The position numbers and the translations under genes were made by a program. Shown piece after piece: positions 45,336-56,893 of a stretch of 64,000 bases of DNA. The stretch is from CAYYSY01 sp964474355 (GTDB lineage: Bacteria; Myxococcota_A; UBA9160; UBA4427), in assembly GCA_964474355.1 (NCBI GenBank), contig CAYYSY010000172.1, positions 1 through 64,000 of the forward strand, in the 5' to 3' direction. The notes beneath the pieces were generated by a model. It made no database searches. It had not been told where the DNA came from and saw only the letters and a program-made list of their open reading frames with translations. Position 1 is the stretch's first letter, and each line of letters opens with the position of its first letter.

Positions 45336-46270
45336 TGCTCGAGGGCGGCGCCGCAGGCCTGACCATGACCGACGCCGAGTTCCGCATGTTCTGCGAACTC
45401 ATCAAGTCGCGTTGTGGGCTGCACTTCGACGAGGACTCCCGGTTCATCGTCGAGAAGCGCCTCGCGCGCCGCGTGCAGGAGTGCGGCGTGGGCAGCTTCG
45501 CCGGCTATCACCTGCTGCTTCGGGACGGCTCCGCCGGTGACGAGGAGTTCTCGAACGTCGTCGACACGCTCACGACCAACGAGACGTACTTCTTCCGCGA
45601 GCTCGGGCAGATACGTGCCCTCCTGGACGAGATCATCCCCGATCTGGTCCTGCGCCGGCGAGCCGCGGGCATCGAATCGCCGATCGGCATCTGGTCGGCC
45701 GGCTGCTCGAGCGGCGAGGAGCCCTACTCGATCGTCATCCTCGCGAAGGAGGCGGGCCTGGACGTCGGTCGCGACATCCGCGTCTATGCGTCGGACATCT
45801 CGAAGTCGATGCTCCACCGCTCGCGCAGGGGCATCTACCGCGAGGCTTCCTTCCGCGAGACGAGCCCGTACATCCGTGACAAGTATTTCGACACGAAGGA
45901 CGGCCAGACGCGGATCTCCGACGACGTGAAGGACCATGTCGACTTGATTCACCTGAATCTGCTCGATCGAGACAAGATCGCGCTGCTCGGCACGATGGAC
46001 GTGATCCTCTGCCGCAACGTGATCATCTACTTCGATCTCGAGACGAAGCAGCGCGTCATCGATACGTTCCACGACAAGCTCAAGCCCGGAGGCTATCTGC
46101 TGCTCGGTCACTCCGAGTCGCTCATCAACGTGTCGAGCGCGTTCGAGCTGAAGCACCTGACCCGCGACCTCGTCTACCGGCGCCCCGTGCCCGGCGAAGA
46201 GCGCGAGGATCCGTGGCACACGATCGCCGGCGGTACGGCGGCCAGCCTCGCACCGGGGAAGGGCCGCTGA
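45335..46270 (+). CDS. cheR: Chemotaxis protein methyltransferase CheR
   Basis: Methylates receptor glutamates with S-adenosylmethionine. The N-terminal helical domain (FCELIKSRCGLHFDEDSRFI) precedes LTTNETYFFRE, the SAM-binding WSAGCSSGEEPYSIVI, YASDISKSML and VILCRNVIIYFD. 311 residues. The ATG shares its A with the HEAT stop (TGATG), and its own stop overlaps cheB in the same way. Confidence 0.95.
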   Translation: MLEGGAAGLTMTDAEFRMFCELIKSRCGLHFDEDSRFIVEKRLARRVQECGVGSFAGYHLLLRDGSAGDEEFSNVVDTLTTNETYFFRELGQIRALLDEIIPDLVLRRRAAGIESPIGIWSAGCSSGEEPYSIVILAKEAGLDVGRDIRVYASDISKSMLHRSRRGIYREASFRETSPYIRDKYFDTKDGQTRISDDVKDHVDLIHLNLLDRDKIALLGTMDVILCRNVIIYFDLETKQRVIDTFHDKLKPGGYLLLGHSESLINVSSAFELKHLTRDLVYRRPVPGEEREDPWHTIAGGTAASLAPGKGR

Positions 46271-47355
46271 TGGATCATCGAAACCTGATTCGCGTGCTCG
46301 TGATCGACGACTCGGCGTTCAGCCGGCAGGCGATCACCCGGATGCTGAGCACCTCGCCGCTCGTCGAGGTGGTCGGCGTGGCCCGCGACGGCGAGGAGGC
46401 GATCCACAAGACCCTCGACCTCGAGCCCGATCTGATCACCCTCGATCTCGAGATGCCCCGCATGGACGGCTTCACGTTCCTGCGGCTCATCATGTCCAAG
46501 CGGCCGACGCCGGTGATGGTGATCAGCGGCCGATCGGGCGAGGACGACGTCTTCAAGGCGCTCGATCTGGGCGCGGTGGACTTCATCGCGAAGCCGACGC
46601 CGCACGCGACACCGGAGCTCCAGACGATCCACCAGGAGCTGATTCGCAAGGTCCACGCGATTCGCGAGCTGCGCATCGACAAGGTCAAGGACCGCATTCG
46701 CAAGGCGCCCCCGGTGCTCTCGCGGCGCCACCGCACGGTGGCCTCGGTACCGCCCGTCGTCGTGATCGGGTCGTCGACCGGTGGCCCCGCCGCGCTGATG
46801 CAGACCTTCGGCGCATTCACCGAGGCGCCGCCATGTGCGTTCCTCGTCGCCCAGCACATGCCCGAGGGCTTCACCCGCGGCTTCGCCGAGCGCCTCGATC
46901 GACTCACACCGTTTTCGGTGAAGGAGGCGAGCGGTGGCGAGGAGCCCGAGCGCGGCACGGTGCTGATCGCGCCCGGCGGTCGTCACCTCGAGCTCGACGC
47001 CGAGCGTGGCCGGATCATCTCGCGGGTCTACCAGAGCCAGCCGAGCGACAAATACACGCCGTCGGTGGACCGTCTCTTCGAGTCGGCCGCCAAGCACTTC
47101 GCGAGCGATCTGCTCGCAGTCGTGCTGACCGGCATGGGCGACGATGGACGTCAGGGAGCGTTGGCGGTGCGTGAATCAGGCGGGACGGTGATTGCGGAGT
47201 CGGAGGAGACGGCAGTGATCTACGGCATGCCCCAGCAGGTCGTGCGAGCCGGCGCGGCGAATCGCGTACTGCCACTGAACGAGATTCCGACGGCGATCCA
47301 ATCTGGTGTTGCGCGAGAAACGCAGCGAGCCGGTATGGGGAGGGATTCCCGATGA
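46270..47355 (+). CDS. cheB: Chemotaxis methylesterase CheB
   Basis: Receiver domain with phosphoacceptor Asp in LITLDLEMPRMDGF and the Lys-Pro in FIAKPTPH, a linker, then the methylesterase domain with the triad Ser in GSSTGGPAAL, His in AQHMPEGFT and Asp in LTGMGDDGRQG. 361 residues. Demethylates or deamidates receptors when phosphorylated by CheA. The start is at the TGATG junction with cheR; the stop overlaps the next gene (ATGA). Confidence 0.95.
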   Translation: MDHRNLIRVLVIDDSAFSRQAITRMLSTSPLVEVVGVARDGEEAIHKTLDLEPDLITLDLEMPRMDGFTFLRLIMSKRPTPVMVISGRSGEDDVFKALDLGAVDFIAKPTPHATPELQTIHQELIRKVHAIRELRIDKVKDRIRKAPPVLSRRHRTVASVPPVVVIGSSTGGPAALMQTFGAFTEAPPCAFLVAQHMPEGFTRGFAERLDRLTPFSVKEASGGEEPERGTVLIAPGGRHLELDAERGRIISRVYQSQPSDKYTPSVDRLFESAAKHFASDLLAVVLTGMGDDGRQGALAVRESGGTVIAESEETAVIYGMPQQVVRAGAANRVLPLNEIPTAIQSGVARETQRAGMGRDSR

Positions 47356-48185
47356 GCAACGGGGGACGGAACCCGCACGATCGAGGGGAAGCGGTCCTCG
47401 CGATCTTCAAGCGCGGCGCCGACTTCATGAAGCAGCTCATGGACGAGAACGAGGGGCTGCGGAAGCAGCTCGCGGACGTCCATGGGCGGCAGGAGACCGC
47501 GTCCCAGTCGGACAGCGAGTGGGATGCCCTGCGCGTGGAGTTGGCGGAGAAGATCGAGAACCTGGAAAGCGAGCGTGAGAACATCATGGCTCAGCTGCGC
47601 TCGGTGGAGTCGGAGAACCAGCAGTTCGCCGAGCGCTACCTCGAGATCGAAGAGGAAAACAACAACCTGGCCAACCTCTACGTGGCCAGCTACCAGCTGC
47701 ACTCGACCCTCGACCCGAGCGAAGTGCTGAAGGTCATCGTCGAGATCGTGATCAACCTGATCGGTGCGGAGCTCTTCTGCGTGTACGTGTGTGAGGAGGA
47801 GGTCGGCATGCTGAAGCCGGTGGCGAGCGAAGGCTCGCCGGTTTCGTCCTTCCCGCCGATCCCCCTGGATTCGGGGGCCGTCGGTGAGGCCGTGCAGAGC
47901 GGTGACGTGTTCACGGACGATCCGAACCTGGAGCACGGGGAGGGTGCGGACGCCATCGGCGAGCCCGTCGTCTGCATCCCGCTGCGCGTCGACGAGAAGC
48001 CGGTGGGCGCGATCGTGATCCACAGGCTGCTGCAGCAGAAGGACGGCTTCTCGCCGCTGGACCACGAGCTCTTCACGCTCATGGCGGGTCACGCGGCGAC
48101 GGCGATCTTCGCATCGCAGCTCTACGCACAGTCCGAGCGCAAGTTGAACACGATTCAGGGATTCATCGATCTGCTGACCAAGTAG
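47352..48185 (+). CDS. Coiled-coil GAF-domain protein
   Basis: 277 residues: a coiled coil at ~25-105 (AEKIENLESERENIMAQLRS) followed by a GAF domain (~115-260; EVLKVIVEIVINLIGAELFC and VCIPLRVDEKPVGAIVIHRL). No output domain. The GAF could bind a small ligand, and the coiled coil could dock to another component. Placed between cheB and a cheY with an ATGA overlap, it is probably an accessory sensor of the chemosensory system. Confidence 0.85.
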   Translation: MSNGGRNPHDRGEAVLAIFKRGADFMKQLMDENEGLRKQLADVHGRQETASQSDSEWDALRVELAEKIENLESERENIMAQLRSVESENQQFAERYLEIEEENNNLANLYVASYQLHSTLDPSEVLKVIVEIVINLIGAELFCVYVCEEEVGMLKPVASEGSPVSSFPPIPLDSGAVGEAVQSGDVFTDDPNLEHGEGADAIGEPVVCIPLRVDEKPVGAIVIHRLLQQKDGFSPLDHELFTLMAGHAATAIFASQLYAQSERKLNTIQGFIDLLTK

Positions 48186-48247
48186 GGTCGAGACGGCTAT
48201 CCGGGCGCGCCGCATGCGGCCCGGACACAGCGAGTGAGGAGTTGGCC

Positions 48248-48625
48248 ATGGCGGGACATCGCATTCTGATCGTCGAGGACAGCCCGACGATGCGACAGTT
48301 GCTGGTCTTCGCGCTCAAGCGAATGAAGGACGTCGACATCGTCGAGGCCCAGGATGGCATGGACGGTCTTCGAAAGGTGACGGGAGACGAGTTCGACCTC
48401 GCCTTCGTGGACATCAACATGCCCGTCATGGACGGACTCAAGCTGATCAGCCTGATCCGGGGCGAGGAGAACCTGGCCTCGATGCCGATCTGCGTGATCA
48501 CGACCGAAGGCGCCAAGGAGGACCGCGAGCGAGCGCTCTCCCTCGGCGCCAACGAGTACCTGACGAAGCCGATCCAGGCGAACAAGGTCCTCGCGGTGGC
48601 GAAGAGTCTTCTCAAGATCGAGTAG
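48248..48625 (+). CDS. cheY: CheY-like single-domain response regulator (second)
   Basis: 125-residue receiver with all active-site residues: ILIVEDSPTMRQLLV, AFVDINMPVMDGLKL, CVITTEGAKED and YLTKPIQANK. An in-frame TTG lies 6 nt upstream, but the ATG at 48248 is better placed after GAGGAG. With the first CheY it gives the operon two possible outputs, or one output and one phosphate sink. Confidence 0.92.
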   Translation: MAGHRILIVEDSPTMRQLLVFALKRMKDVDIVEAQDGMDGLRKVTGDEFDLAFVDINMPVMDGLKLISLIRGEENLASMPICVITTEGAKEDRERALSLGANEYLTKPIQANKVLAVAKSLLKIE

Positions 48626-48653
48626 TGGCTCCGGGTTGGGCTAGTCTCCCGGG

Positions 48654-49688
48654 GTGCGGGCGTCCAGGCGCCCGCCCCGCCGTGGGACCCCCCGCCCGGG
48701 AGCCGGAACCCTGCATCTCGACGCACTCACCAAGGAACTCTCGAAGGGGACGGTCCGCCCCGCCTACCTGCTCGCCGGCGAAGAGGCGCTCCATCGCGAC
48801 GATGCCCTCGCCGTCCTCCGCGCGGCCGTCCTCGACGGCGGCGCGGACGACTTCAACTTCGACAGACTCGACGGTGCCCGCACCACGCCGCAGACCCTGC
48901 TCGAGAGCGTCGAGCGGCTGCCGGTGATGGCGACGCGGCGACTCGTGCTGCTCGTGGAGCCCGATGGCCGCCGCGCCGGCGCGAAGGCCCTGCTCGAGGC
49001 GCTGCCCGACGTGGTGAAGTCGCTGCGCGAGCGCGAGGAGACCGTGCTCGTCGTGACTGCGACGAAGGCCGACAAGCGTTCGCGCTTCTTCAAGTCGTTC
49101 GCCGATCCCGCGGCCGTCGTCGAGTGCGACCCGCCCAAGAACGGCAAGCCGCTCTTCAAGTTCATCGAGGCCGAGGCGAAGCGGCAGGGCATCGAGGTCG
49201 AGACCGGCGTGCCCGAGCTGCTCGCCGAGCGCATCGGGCCGCAGCTGCTGCTGCTGCGCCACGAGCTCGCGAAGGCGAGTCTGCTGGCGGGGCCCGGCGA
49301 GGTCGTGACGCGCGCCCACGTCGACGCCTCCGCCGCCCAGGTGGCCGAGGAGCCGATCTGGGATCTGACCGATGCGATCGGGGAGGGCCGCGGAGGCCAG
49401 GCGATCGCACTGCTCGCGCGCCTGCTCGACGGCGGCAACGCCGGCGCGCCGCTGCTCGGCGCCCTCGCGAGTCACTTCCGCAAGCTCGCGATGGTGCGAG
49501 GCGGCGGCGACGTGCCCGGCCCGCCCTTCGTGAAGCAGAAGCTCGAGCGCCAGGCGCGCCGCTACACGTCGGCACAGCTGCTCCGCTGCCTGCGCGAGAT
49601 CCACCACACGGACCTCGCGCTCAAGGGCGTCGGCTCTCTCCCCGAGGAGATCGCGCTCGAGCGGCTCGTCCTGGGGCTCTCGGGCTGA
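48654..49688 (+). CDS. holA: DNA polymerase III delta subunit
   Basis: Clamp-loader subunit that opens the sliding clamp. The N-terminal domain includes AYLLAGEEALHRDDALAVLR and FNFDRLDGARTTPQTLLESV, the middle FKFIEAEAKRQGIEVE and the C-terminal EEPIWDLTDAIGEGRGGQAI typical of HolA. 344 residues. The GTG at 48654 is the likely start; the first ~18 residues are basic and outside the family, so a later start is possible. Confidence 0.9.
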   Translation: MRASRRPPRRGTPRPGAGTLHLDALTKELSKGTVRPAYLLAGEEALHRDDALAVLRAAVLDGGADDFNFDRLDGARTTPQTLLESVERLPVMATRRLVLLVEPDGRRAGAKALLEALPDVVKSLREREETVLVVTATKADKRSRFFKSFADPAAVVECDPPKNGKPLFKFIEAEAKRQGIEVETGVPELLAERIGPQLLLLRHELAKASLLAGPGEVVTRAHVDASAAQVAEEPIWDLTDAIGEGRGGQAIALLARLLDGGNAGAPLLGALASHFRKLAMVRGGGDVPGPPFVKQKLERQARRYTSAQLLRCLREIHHTDLALKGVGSLPEEIALERLVLGLSG

Positions 49689-49815
49689 GCGGCGCCCCGG
49701 CTCGTCACCGGCGAAGCAATCCGTTCACTCGATCCACGATCGAGCGGCTGGCTTCGGGCTTTCGGGGTAGGGCAGTGATCCTGGCTCGCACACGGTGCGC
49801 GGCGAGCCCCGCGGA

Positions 49816-50085
49816 TCAGCCCTGAGAGAGCGCGTTCACGCTGCGTGCGAGACGCGACACCGTGCGGTCGGCGCGGCGCTTCGGGATCACACCCTTGGTC
49901 GCAGCCTTGCGGATCGCGCGCTCGGCGGTCTTCAGCTTGTCCGAGGCGTCGGCGGCGTCGCCGCTGTCGATCGCCAGACGGAGCGCCTTGACGTGGGTGC
50001 GCATGCCGCTGCGCACGTGCTGGTTGCGCTTGCGGCGCCGCTCGGACTGGCGGATGCGCTTCTGTGCGGACTTGTGATGGGCCAA
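49816..50085 (-). CDS. rpsT: 30S ribosomal protein S20
   Basis: 89 residues, highly basic: AHHKSAQKRIRQSERRRKRN, with the conserved TAERAIRKAATKGVIPKRRA. The start codon is TTG, as in E. coli rpsT, where the UUG start takes part in autoregulation. A GGGAG ribosome site lies 9 nt upstream. Convergent with holA and divergent from the membrane TPR gene. Confidence 0.96.
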   Translation of the reverse strand: MAHHKSAQKRIRQSERRRKRNQHVRSGMRTHVKALRLAIDSGDAADASDKLKTAERAIRKAATKGVIPKRRADRTVSRLARSVNALSQG

Positions 50086-50359
50086 CGGCCGTGTCTCCCG
50101 TGGGTCTGATCAGATGGGCGGCGCATGTTAGGGCGGGGCGTCCCGGGTGTCGATGGCCTCTGCCGGGCACGGGACGCCGGGACCGCGAATCGGTCCGGGA
50201 TGCGCTCGGCCGGGATCCGCCATGGGGCACCCGACACCGGGACCCGGCCCCATCGGCAGGCACGGCCCCCCGGGGCTTCGGTGCTTCGCGCACTCCAGCA
50301 GCGGTGCCGGTTCGCCGATACGCAGGTCGAACGCGTTCGCCTCGGAGGGATCGTTCGTT

Positions 50360-52267
50360 TTGCGAAGGATTCTACGTCGGGTGAGAGCCGTACGGCTCTG
50401 CGCCCTCGTCGTCATGTTGTTTCAGATGGGTCTCGGAGCCGCGCTGGCCGAGGGCGAGCCACTCGATCCGGCGGCCGCCGAGACCGGTGCGCTGGCCGAT
50501 TCGGCCCTGCCTGCCGTCATCGGTGCCGCGCCGGACGAGGCCCCGCCCGTGCCCGCAACGTCGCGCCTCGAGACGACTTGGTTCGAGACCGGGCCCGGCT
50601 ACGTCAGCCGCGGCGCCCGCACCCGCGACGTGGCGCTCGCACTCGGCGTCGAGAACTTCGAGACCGCGGCGCGTGCGATGATCGCGACGTCGCGCGATGG
50701 CACCGAGCTCAGCCACGCGATGCTGGCCGTCACCCTCGCACCCGATCTGCCGATGGCGCACATGGCGCTCGCCAAGGCGCAGTGGAAGGACGGCGACTGG
50801 GTCGCCGCGGTGACCGCGGTGGCATCGGGCCTCTGGGCGATCCCGCGCCATCCCGAGGCGAGTGTCTGGCTGGCGGGGTCGCTGCTCGTGATCTTCGCCG
50901 CCGTGCTGGTCTTCGGGGCCGTCGTCTTCATCGGCGCCGTCGGCATCGGCGCGGCATCGGCCGCGATCCACGACCTCGGTGATCTGGTCTCGAGGCGGAT
51001 GCCCGACTTCGCGAAGGCGGCACTGTTCGCCTCGCTGCTTCTGGTGCCGGTGGTGCTGGGCGAGGGACTCATGGGCCTGCTGCTCGTGCTGCTCGTCGTC
51101 GGCGTCGCCTACGGCACCCAGCGCCATCGTGGCGCCCTGCTCTCGGCGGCGGTGCTGCTGGTGCTCGGGCTCGAGGTCGTCTTCGGCCTGGCCGGCACCG
51201 TGCTCACCTCGTTTCGCGCCGACCCGGTGGCCGACGCCGTCCTCTCGGTGGCACGCGGCAACGAGACACCGCTCGAGATCGAGCGCCTGGAGGCGCACTC
51301 CGGCGAGCGCTTCGCCGCGCTGGCCCTGGCATCCCGGTCCCGGCGCTTCGGCCAGATCGACGAGACGTACGCGCGCTACGAGAAGCTCCTCGAAGAGGAC
51401 CCCCGTGACGCCGTGCTGCTCACCAACATGGGCAACCTGCTCTACGCGGCCGGCGAACACGACGGCGCCATCGAGTTCTACGAGCGCGCGGGCGGGCTCG
51501 AGGGCTCGGCGACCCTGTGGTTCAACCTCTCGCAAGCCTACGCGCGCGCGTTCCGCATGGAGGAGCTCGAGACCGCGCTCCACCGCGGGCAGTCGATCGA
51601 CGCCGCCCGCGTCGAGGAGCTCTCGAATCGCGGCGACACCGAGTTCGTCGCCGACCTCCCGCTCTCGATCTGGGCGCTTCGCGAACGCATGATCAGCCGC
51701 GCCGACGACGGTGCGCTCTCCACCGAGCTCGTCGGCGTGATCGCACCCGGCTGGCTCGGGCGGAGCTGGATGCATCTGGCCGGCGCGTTGGCGGCGGCGA
51801 TGATGCTCGGCGTGGCGCTGGGCGGCGCATGGGAGCACTCGAGCACCTGCAACCGCTGCGGCCGGCGCATCTGCGTTCGCTGTGACGACCAGATCTGGAA
51901 CGCCGATCTCTGCGACGGCTGCCATCATCTCTTCCACCGGCCCCAGGGCACCGATCCGAAGCTGCGCACGGCGCGGATCAACGCGCTGCGTGCGCGCGAG
52001 GCGCGGCTCGAGAAGCTCTGGGTCGCGGTGTCGGTGCTGGTGCCGGGCGTAGCGGGGCTGCGCGCGCGGCGCCCGGACCTCGCGTTCACCGGCATCCTGC
52101 TCTTCGGATGGGCTGCGGCGATCTGGATCTGGCGCGACGGTGTCGTGCCCGATCCCCTGGCGCTCGGCGGCATCGGCCCGATGGCCTTCCTGCTCTCCGG
52201 CATGATGGCCGCCTTCTTCTATCTGCTCGTATTGCTTTCCGGGCTCATCATGCAGAGGAAACTCTAG
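50360..52267 (+). CDS. Membrane TPR protein with cysteine-rich zinc-finger segment
   Basis: About 635 residues. A signal-anchor (VRLCALVVMLFQMGLGAALA) is followed by a periplasmic part, several membrane helices (~170-300), a TPR stretch (RDAVLLTNMGNLLYAAGEHD), another helix, then a cytoplasmic Cys cluster (CNRCGRRICVRCDDQI, CDGCHHLFH) that could bind two zinc ions, and C-terminal helices. I do not recognise the family. The TTG at 50360 follows GGAGGG at a good distance; GTG at 50381 is the alternative. Confidence 0.75.
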   Translation: MRRILRRVRAVRLCALVVMLFQMGLGAALAEGEPLDPAAAETGALADSALPAVIGAAPDEAPPVPATSRLETTWFETGPGYVSRGARTRDVALALGVENFETAARAMIATSRDGTELSHAMLAVTLAPDLPMAHMALAKAQWKDGDWVAAVTAVASGLWAIPRHPEASVWLAGSLLVIFAAVLVFGAVVFIGAVGIGAASAAIHDLGDLVSRRMPDFAKAALFASLLLVPVVLGEGLMGLLLVLLVVGVAYGTQRHRGALLSAAVLLVLGLEVVFGLAGTVLTSFRADPVADAVLSVARGNETPLEIERLEAHSGERFAALALASRSRRFGQIDETYARYEKLLEEDPRDAVLLTNMGNLLYAAGEHDGAIEFYERAGGLEGSATLWFNLSQAYARAFRMEELETALHRGQSIDAARVEELSNRGDTEFVADLPLSIWALRERMISRADDGALSTELVGVIAPGWLGRSWMHLAGALAAAMMLGVALGGAWEHSSTCNRCGRRICVRCDDQIWNADLCDGCHHLFHRPQGTDPKLRTARINALRAREARLEKLWVAVSVLVPGVAGLRARRPDLAFTGILLFGWAAAIWIWRDGVVPDPLALGGIGPMAFLLSGMMAAFFYLLVLLSGLIMQRKL

Positions 52268-52460
52268 TGCCCCATCCCGTGAGATCGTCTGCATTCGATC
52301 GCGTCTGCACGCCGCTCGCCGCGTTGCACTCGATCGCCGTAGCCCGCACTACGCCTCACTCGCGCGCCTTGCGAGCGGCGTGCAGCCACGCTCTCGGTGC
52401 ACGCCGAGCAGAAGCCGACGTTTCGTACGGTCGACGTCGACCTCACGGGAAGGGGCACTG

Positions 52461-53582
52461 ATGGCCGTCGCGCTCCATGGCAATCTCAAGGACTTCGGCA
52501 TCGCCGAGGTGTTCCAGCTGATCGGGCAGCAGCGCAAGACCGGGGTGCTCGAGATCAAGGGCCCCGATGCGCGTGTCCAGCTCGCCTTCGACGAGGGGGC
52601 GGTGGTGTGGGCATCGCCGGTGGGCAACAGCGAGTTCGCCGTGCTCGGCGACCGGCTCGTCCGATGCGGGCTCGTCACCAAGCCGAAGCTGCAGGACCTG
52701 ATGGGTGAGAGCGCCGCGTCGGCCCGGGCACTGCCGACCCTGCTGGTGTCGAGCGGCGCCGTCGACCAGGCCGATCTCGACGAGATCAACGAGCTGCTCA
52801 GCCGCGAGACGATCTTCGCCGTCATGCGCTGGACGGGCGGCTCGTTCCACTTCGACGCGCAGCCGGTCCATCACAGCACCCCGCCCGAGAAGCTGCTGGC
52901 CGCCGAGCAGATCCTGATGGACGGCCTGCGGATGCTCGACGAGTGGCAGACGTTCCAGGTGCTGGTGCCCGACGAGGACATGGTGTTCGAGCCGGTCGGT
53001 CAGCTCGAGGTCTATCGCCAGCAGGTGAGCGGTGATGCACGCGGGCGCTCGGACGGCGCCGAGCGCATCTTCCAGCTCGTCGACGGGCGGCTGACCGTGC
53101 GCCGCATCATCGATCTGTCGCGGCTCGGCACCTTCGAGGCGACGCGCATCCTCGCCGATCTGCACTCGGCGAACATGATCCGGCCGATGACCGGCGCCCC
53201 GGCCCGCAAGGCAATGAAGGTCGAGCGGGATCGGCCGCCGATCTTCGAGCAGGTCAAGCTCGTGGCGAGCACGGTGCTGCCGCTGGTGCTGCTCGCCGGG
53301 CTCGTGTGGCTCGGCTTCGAGGGACGCGGTGCGCCGACCCGGCTCCGCGGCGACCCGGTGCCCTCGAGCCCGCTGGCCGACGTGCGCCAGGACTTCGAGC
53401 TGCGCCGGCTGCGACACGCCATCGAGACCCGCCGGATGATCACCGGCGACTGGCCCGAGACGCTCGAAGACACGGCCCCCCGCGACCTCGAGAGTGTCTT
53501 CGCGTTGACGGATTCGGAGGCGGCCCCCTACTATTACGAGCGTCGGGACGGCGGCATCCTGTTGCTGGCCCCGACGCGATAG
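52461..53582 (+). CDS. DUF4388 protein with membrane helix and small C-terminal domain
   Basis: 373 residues. The DUF4388 domain (HGNLKDFGIAEVFQLIGQQR) fills the first ~170 with an associated helical part, followed by a winged-helix-like segment (IFQLVDGRLTVRRIIDLSRL), one membrane helix (~278-300) and a short extracytoplasmic domain (RLRHAIETRRMITGDWPETL, then AAPYYYERRDGGILLL) that recalls the pseudopilin globular head. The DUF4388 part is shared with the protein at 33594. A GGGAAGGGG ribosome site precedes the ATG. Confidence 0.82.
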   Translation: MAVALHGNLKDFGIAEVFQLIGQQRKTGVLEIKGPDARVQLAFDEGAVVWASPVGNSEFAVLGDRLVRCGLVTKPKLQDLMGESAASARALPTLLVSSGAVDQADLDEINELLSRETIFAVMRWTGGSFHFDAQPVHHSTPPEKLLAAEQILMDGLRMLDEWQTFQVLVPDEDMVFEPVGQLEVYRQQVSGDARGRSDGAERIFQLVDGRLTVRRIIDLSRLGTFEATRILADLHSANMIRPMTGAPARKAMKVERDRPPIFEQVKLVASTVLPLVLLAGLVWLGFEGRGAPTRLRGDPVPSSPLADVRQDFELRRLRHAIETRRMITGDWPETLEDTAPRDLESVFALTDSEAAPYYYERRDGGILLLAPTR

Positions 53583-53665
53583 GACGCACGGTCCGTCGCG
53601 GCTCGGCCCGGCCCTGCGCCGGCACCGAGGGTCAGCTGCACGATTTGAGCAGCGTTTCCGCGTAG

Positions 53666-54838
<1,173 letters not shown>

Positions 54839-54839
54839 A

Positions 54840-55295
54840 ATGCCGGTCCATCTCATCGGTCCGCCCGAGGGCAAGCGAGGGAGTCGCGCCGATGCGCGCC
54901 TGCTCGCGAGGCGCGCGCGCACTGCGATGAAGGCGCTCGGTCACGCCCGCTCCGAGCTCTCGATCGCGCTCGTCGACGACGCCGCGATCGCCGAGCTGAA
55001 CGCCGGCTACCGCGACAAGCGCGGACCGACCGACGTGCTCTCGTTCTCGCTGCTCGAGGGAGAGGACGCGGAGCATCGCGGCGGGCTGCTCGGCGACGTC
55101 GTGATCAGCGTGGAGACGGCGGCGCGCCAGGCCGCCGAGCGTCGCCGCGGTCTCGACGACGAGCTCGCTCGGCTCATGGTGCACGGGCTCTGCCACCTCG
55201 TCGGACACGATCACGAGCGCGACGACGAGGCGCGCGAGATGGCGGCCGCCGAGCGGCGGCTGCGGCGGGCGATCCGCGAAGCCGAGGGCGGCTGA
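54840..55295 (+). CDS. ybeY: Endoribonuclease YbeY
   Basis: Zinc endoribonuclease in 16S rRNA maturation. The signature HGLCHLVGHDHERDDEAREM carries the three metal-binding histidines, and DKRGPTDVLSFSLLEGE is the other conserved block. 151 residues. The ATG lies 1 nt after the phoH stop. The usual next gene, corC, is missing. Confidence 0.95.
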   Translation: MPVHLIGPPEGKRGSRADARLLARRARTAMKALGHARSELSIALVDDAAIAELNAGYRDKRGPTDVLSFSLLEGEDAEHRGGLLGDVVISVETAARQAAERRRGLDDELARLMVHGLCHLVGHDHERDDEAREMAAAERRLRRAIREAEGG

Positions 55296-55616
55296 GCCGG
55301 CGCGAGCCCCGGCGGTGCGGGAACCGATCCGGCCGGGCGAACCCCCATCTGCTATCCATACGCGCGATCGAGGGACCGGACGCCGGCGGGGGGCACGATG
55401 CGCGCGGCGTCGCGAGACGTCGATCATCCCCCCCCCACAGCGCCGACAGGCCGTGGCGCCGAGCACGAGCGAGACGTGCGAACGCGGCGACGTTCCGGTC
55501 GCACGGTGCGGCCCGGCCCCGCCCGGTACGGACGGACCGGGGATGGAGCCGCAGCCGAGAGCCAAGCGAGCCAACAGAGCCAAGAAGAGAAGAACGAAGA
55601 ACGAGGAAGACGCGAG
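55296..55616 (+). other. Gene-free region upstream of prfB
   Basis: No gene recognised. It contains a possible extended -10 (TGCTATCCA at 55350-55358) without a clear -35, a run of nine or so C residues near 55428, and an A/G-rich leader from ~55560 that runs into the prfB ribosome site (GAGGAAG). Confidence 0.4.
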
Positions 55617-56769
<1,153 letters not shown>

Positions 56770-56893
56770 AGCCGGTGTAGCGCCGGTGAAGAGCCGACCG
56801 GCAGCGCGCGTGCCGATCACGACGATCGGTGGGCGGGCGGGTCGAACAGGCGAGTGAAGGCGCGACGAGAGTCGCGCGACAGGAGAGCCGGGG

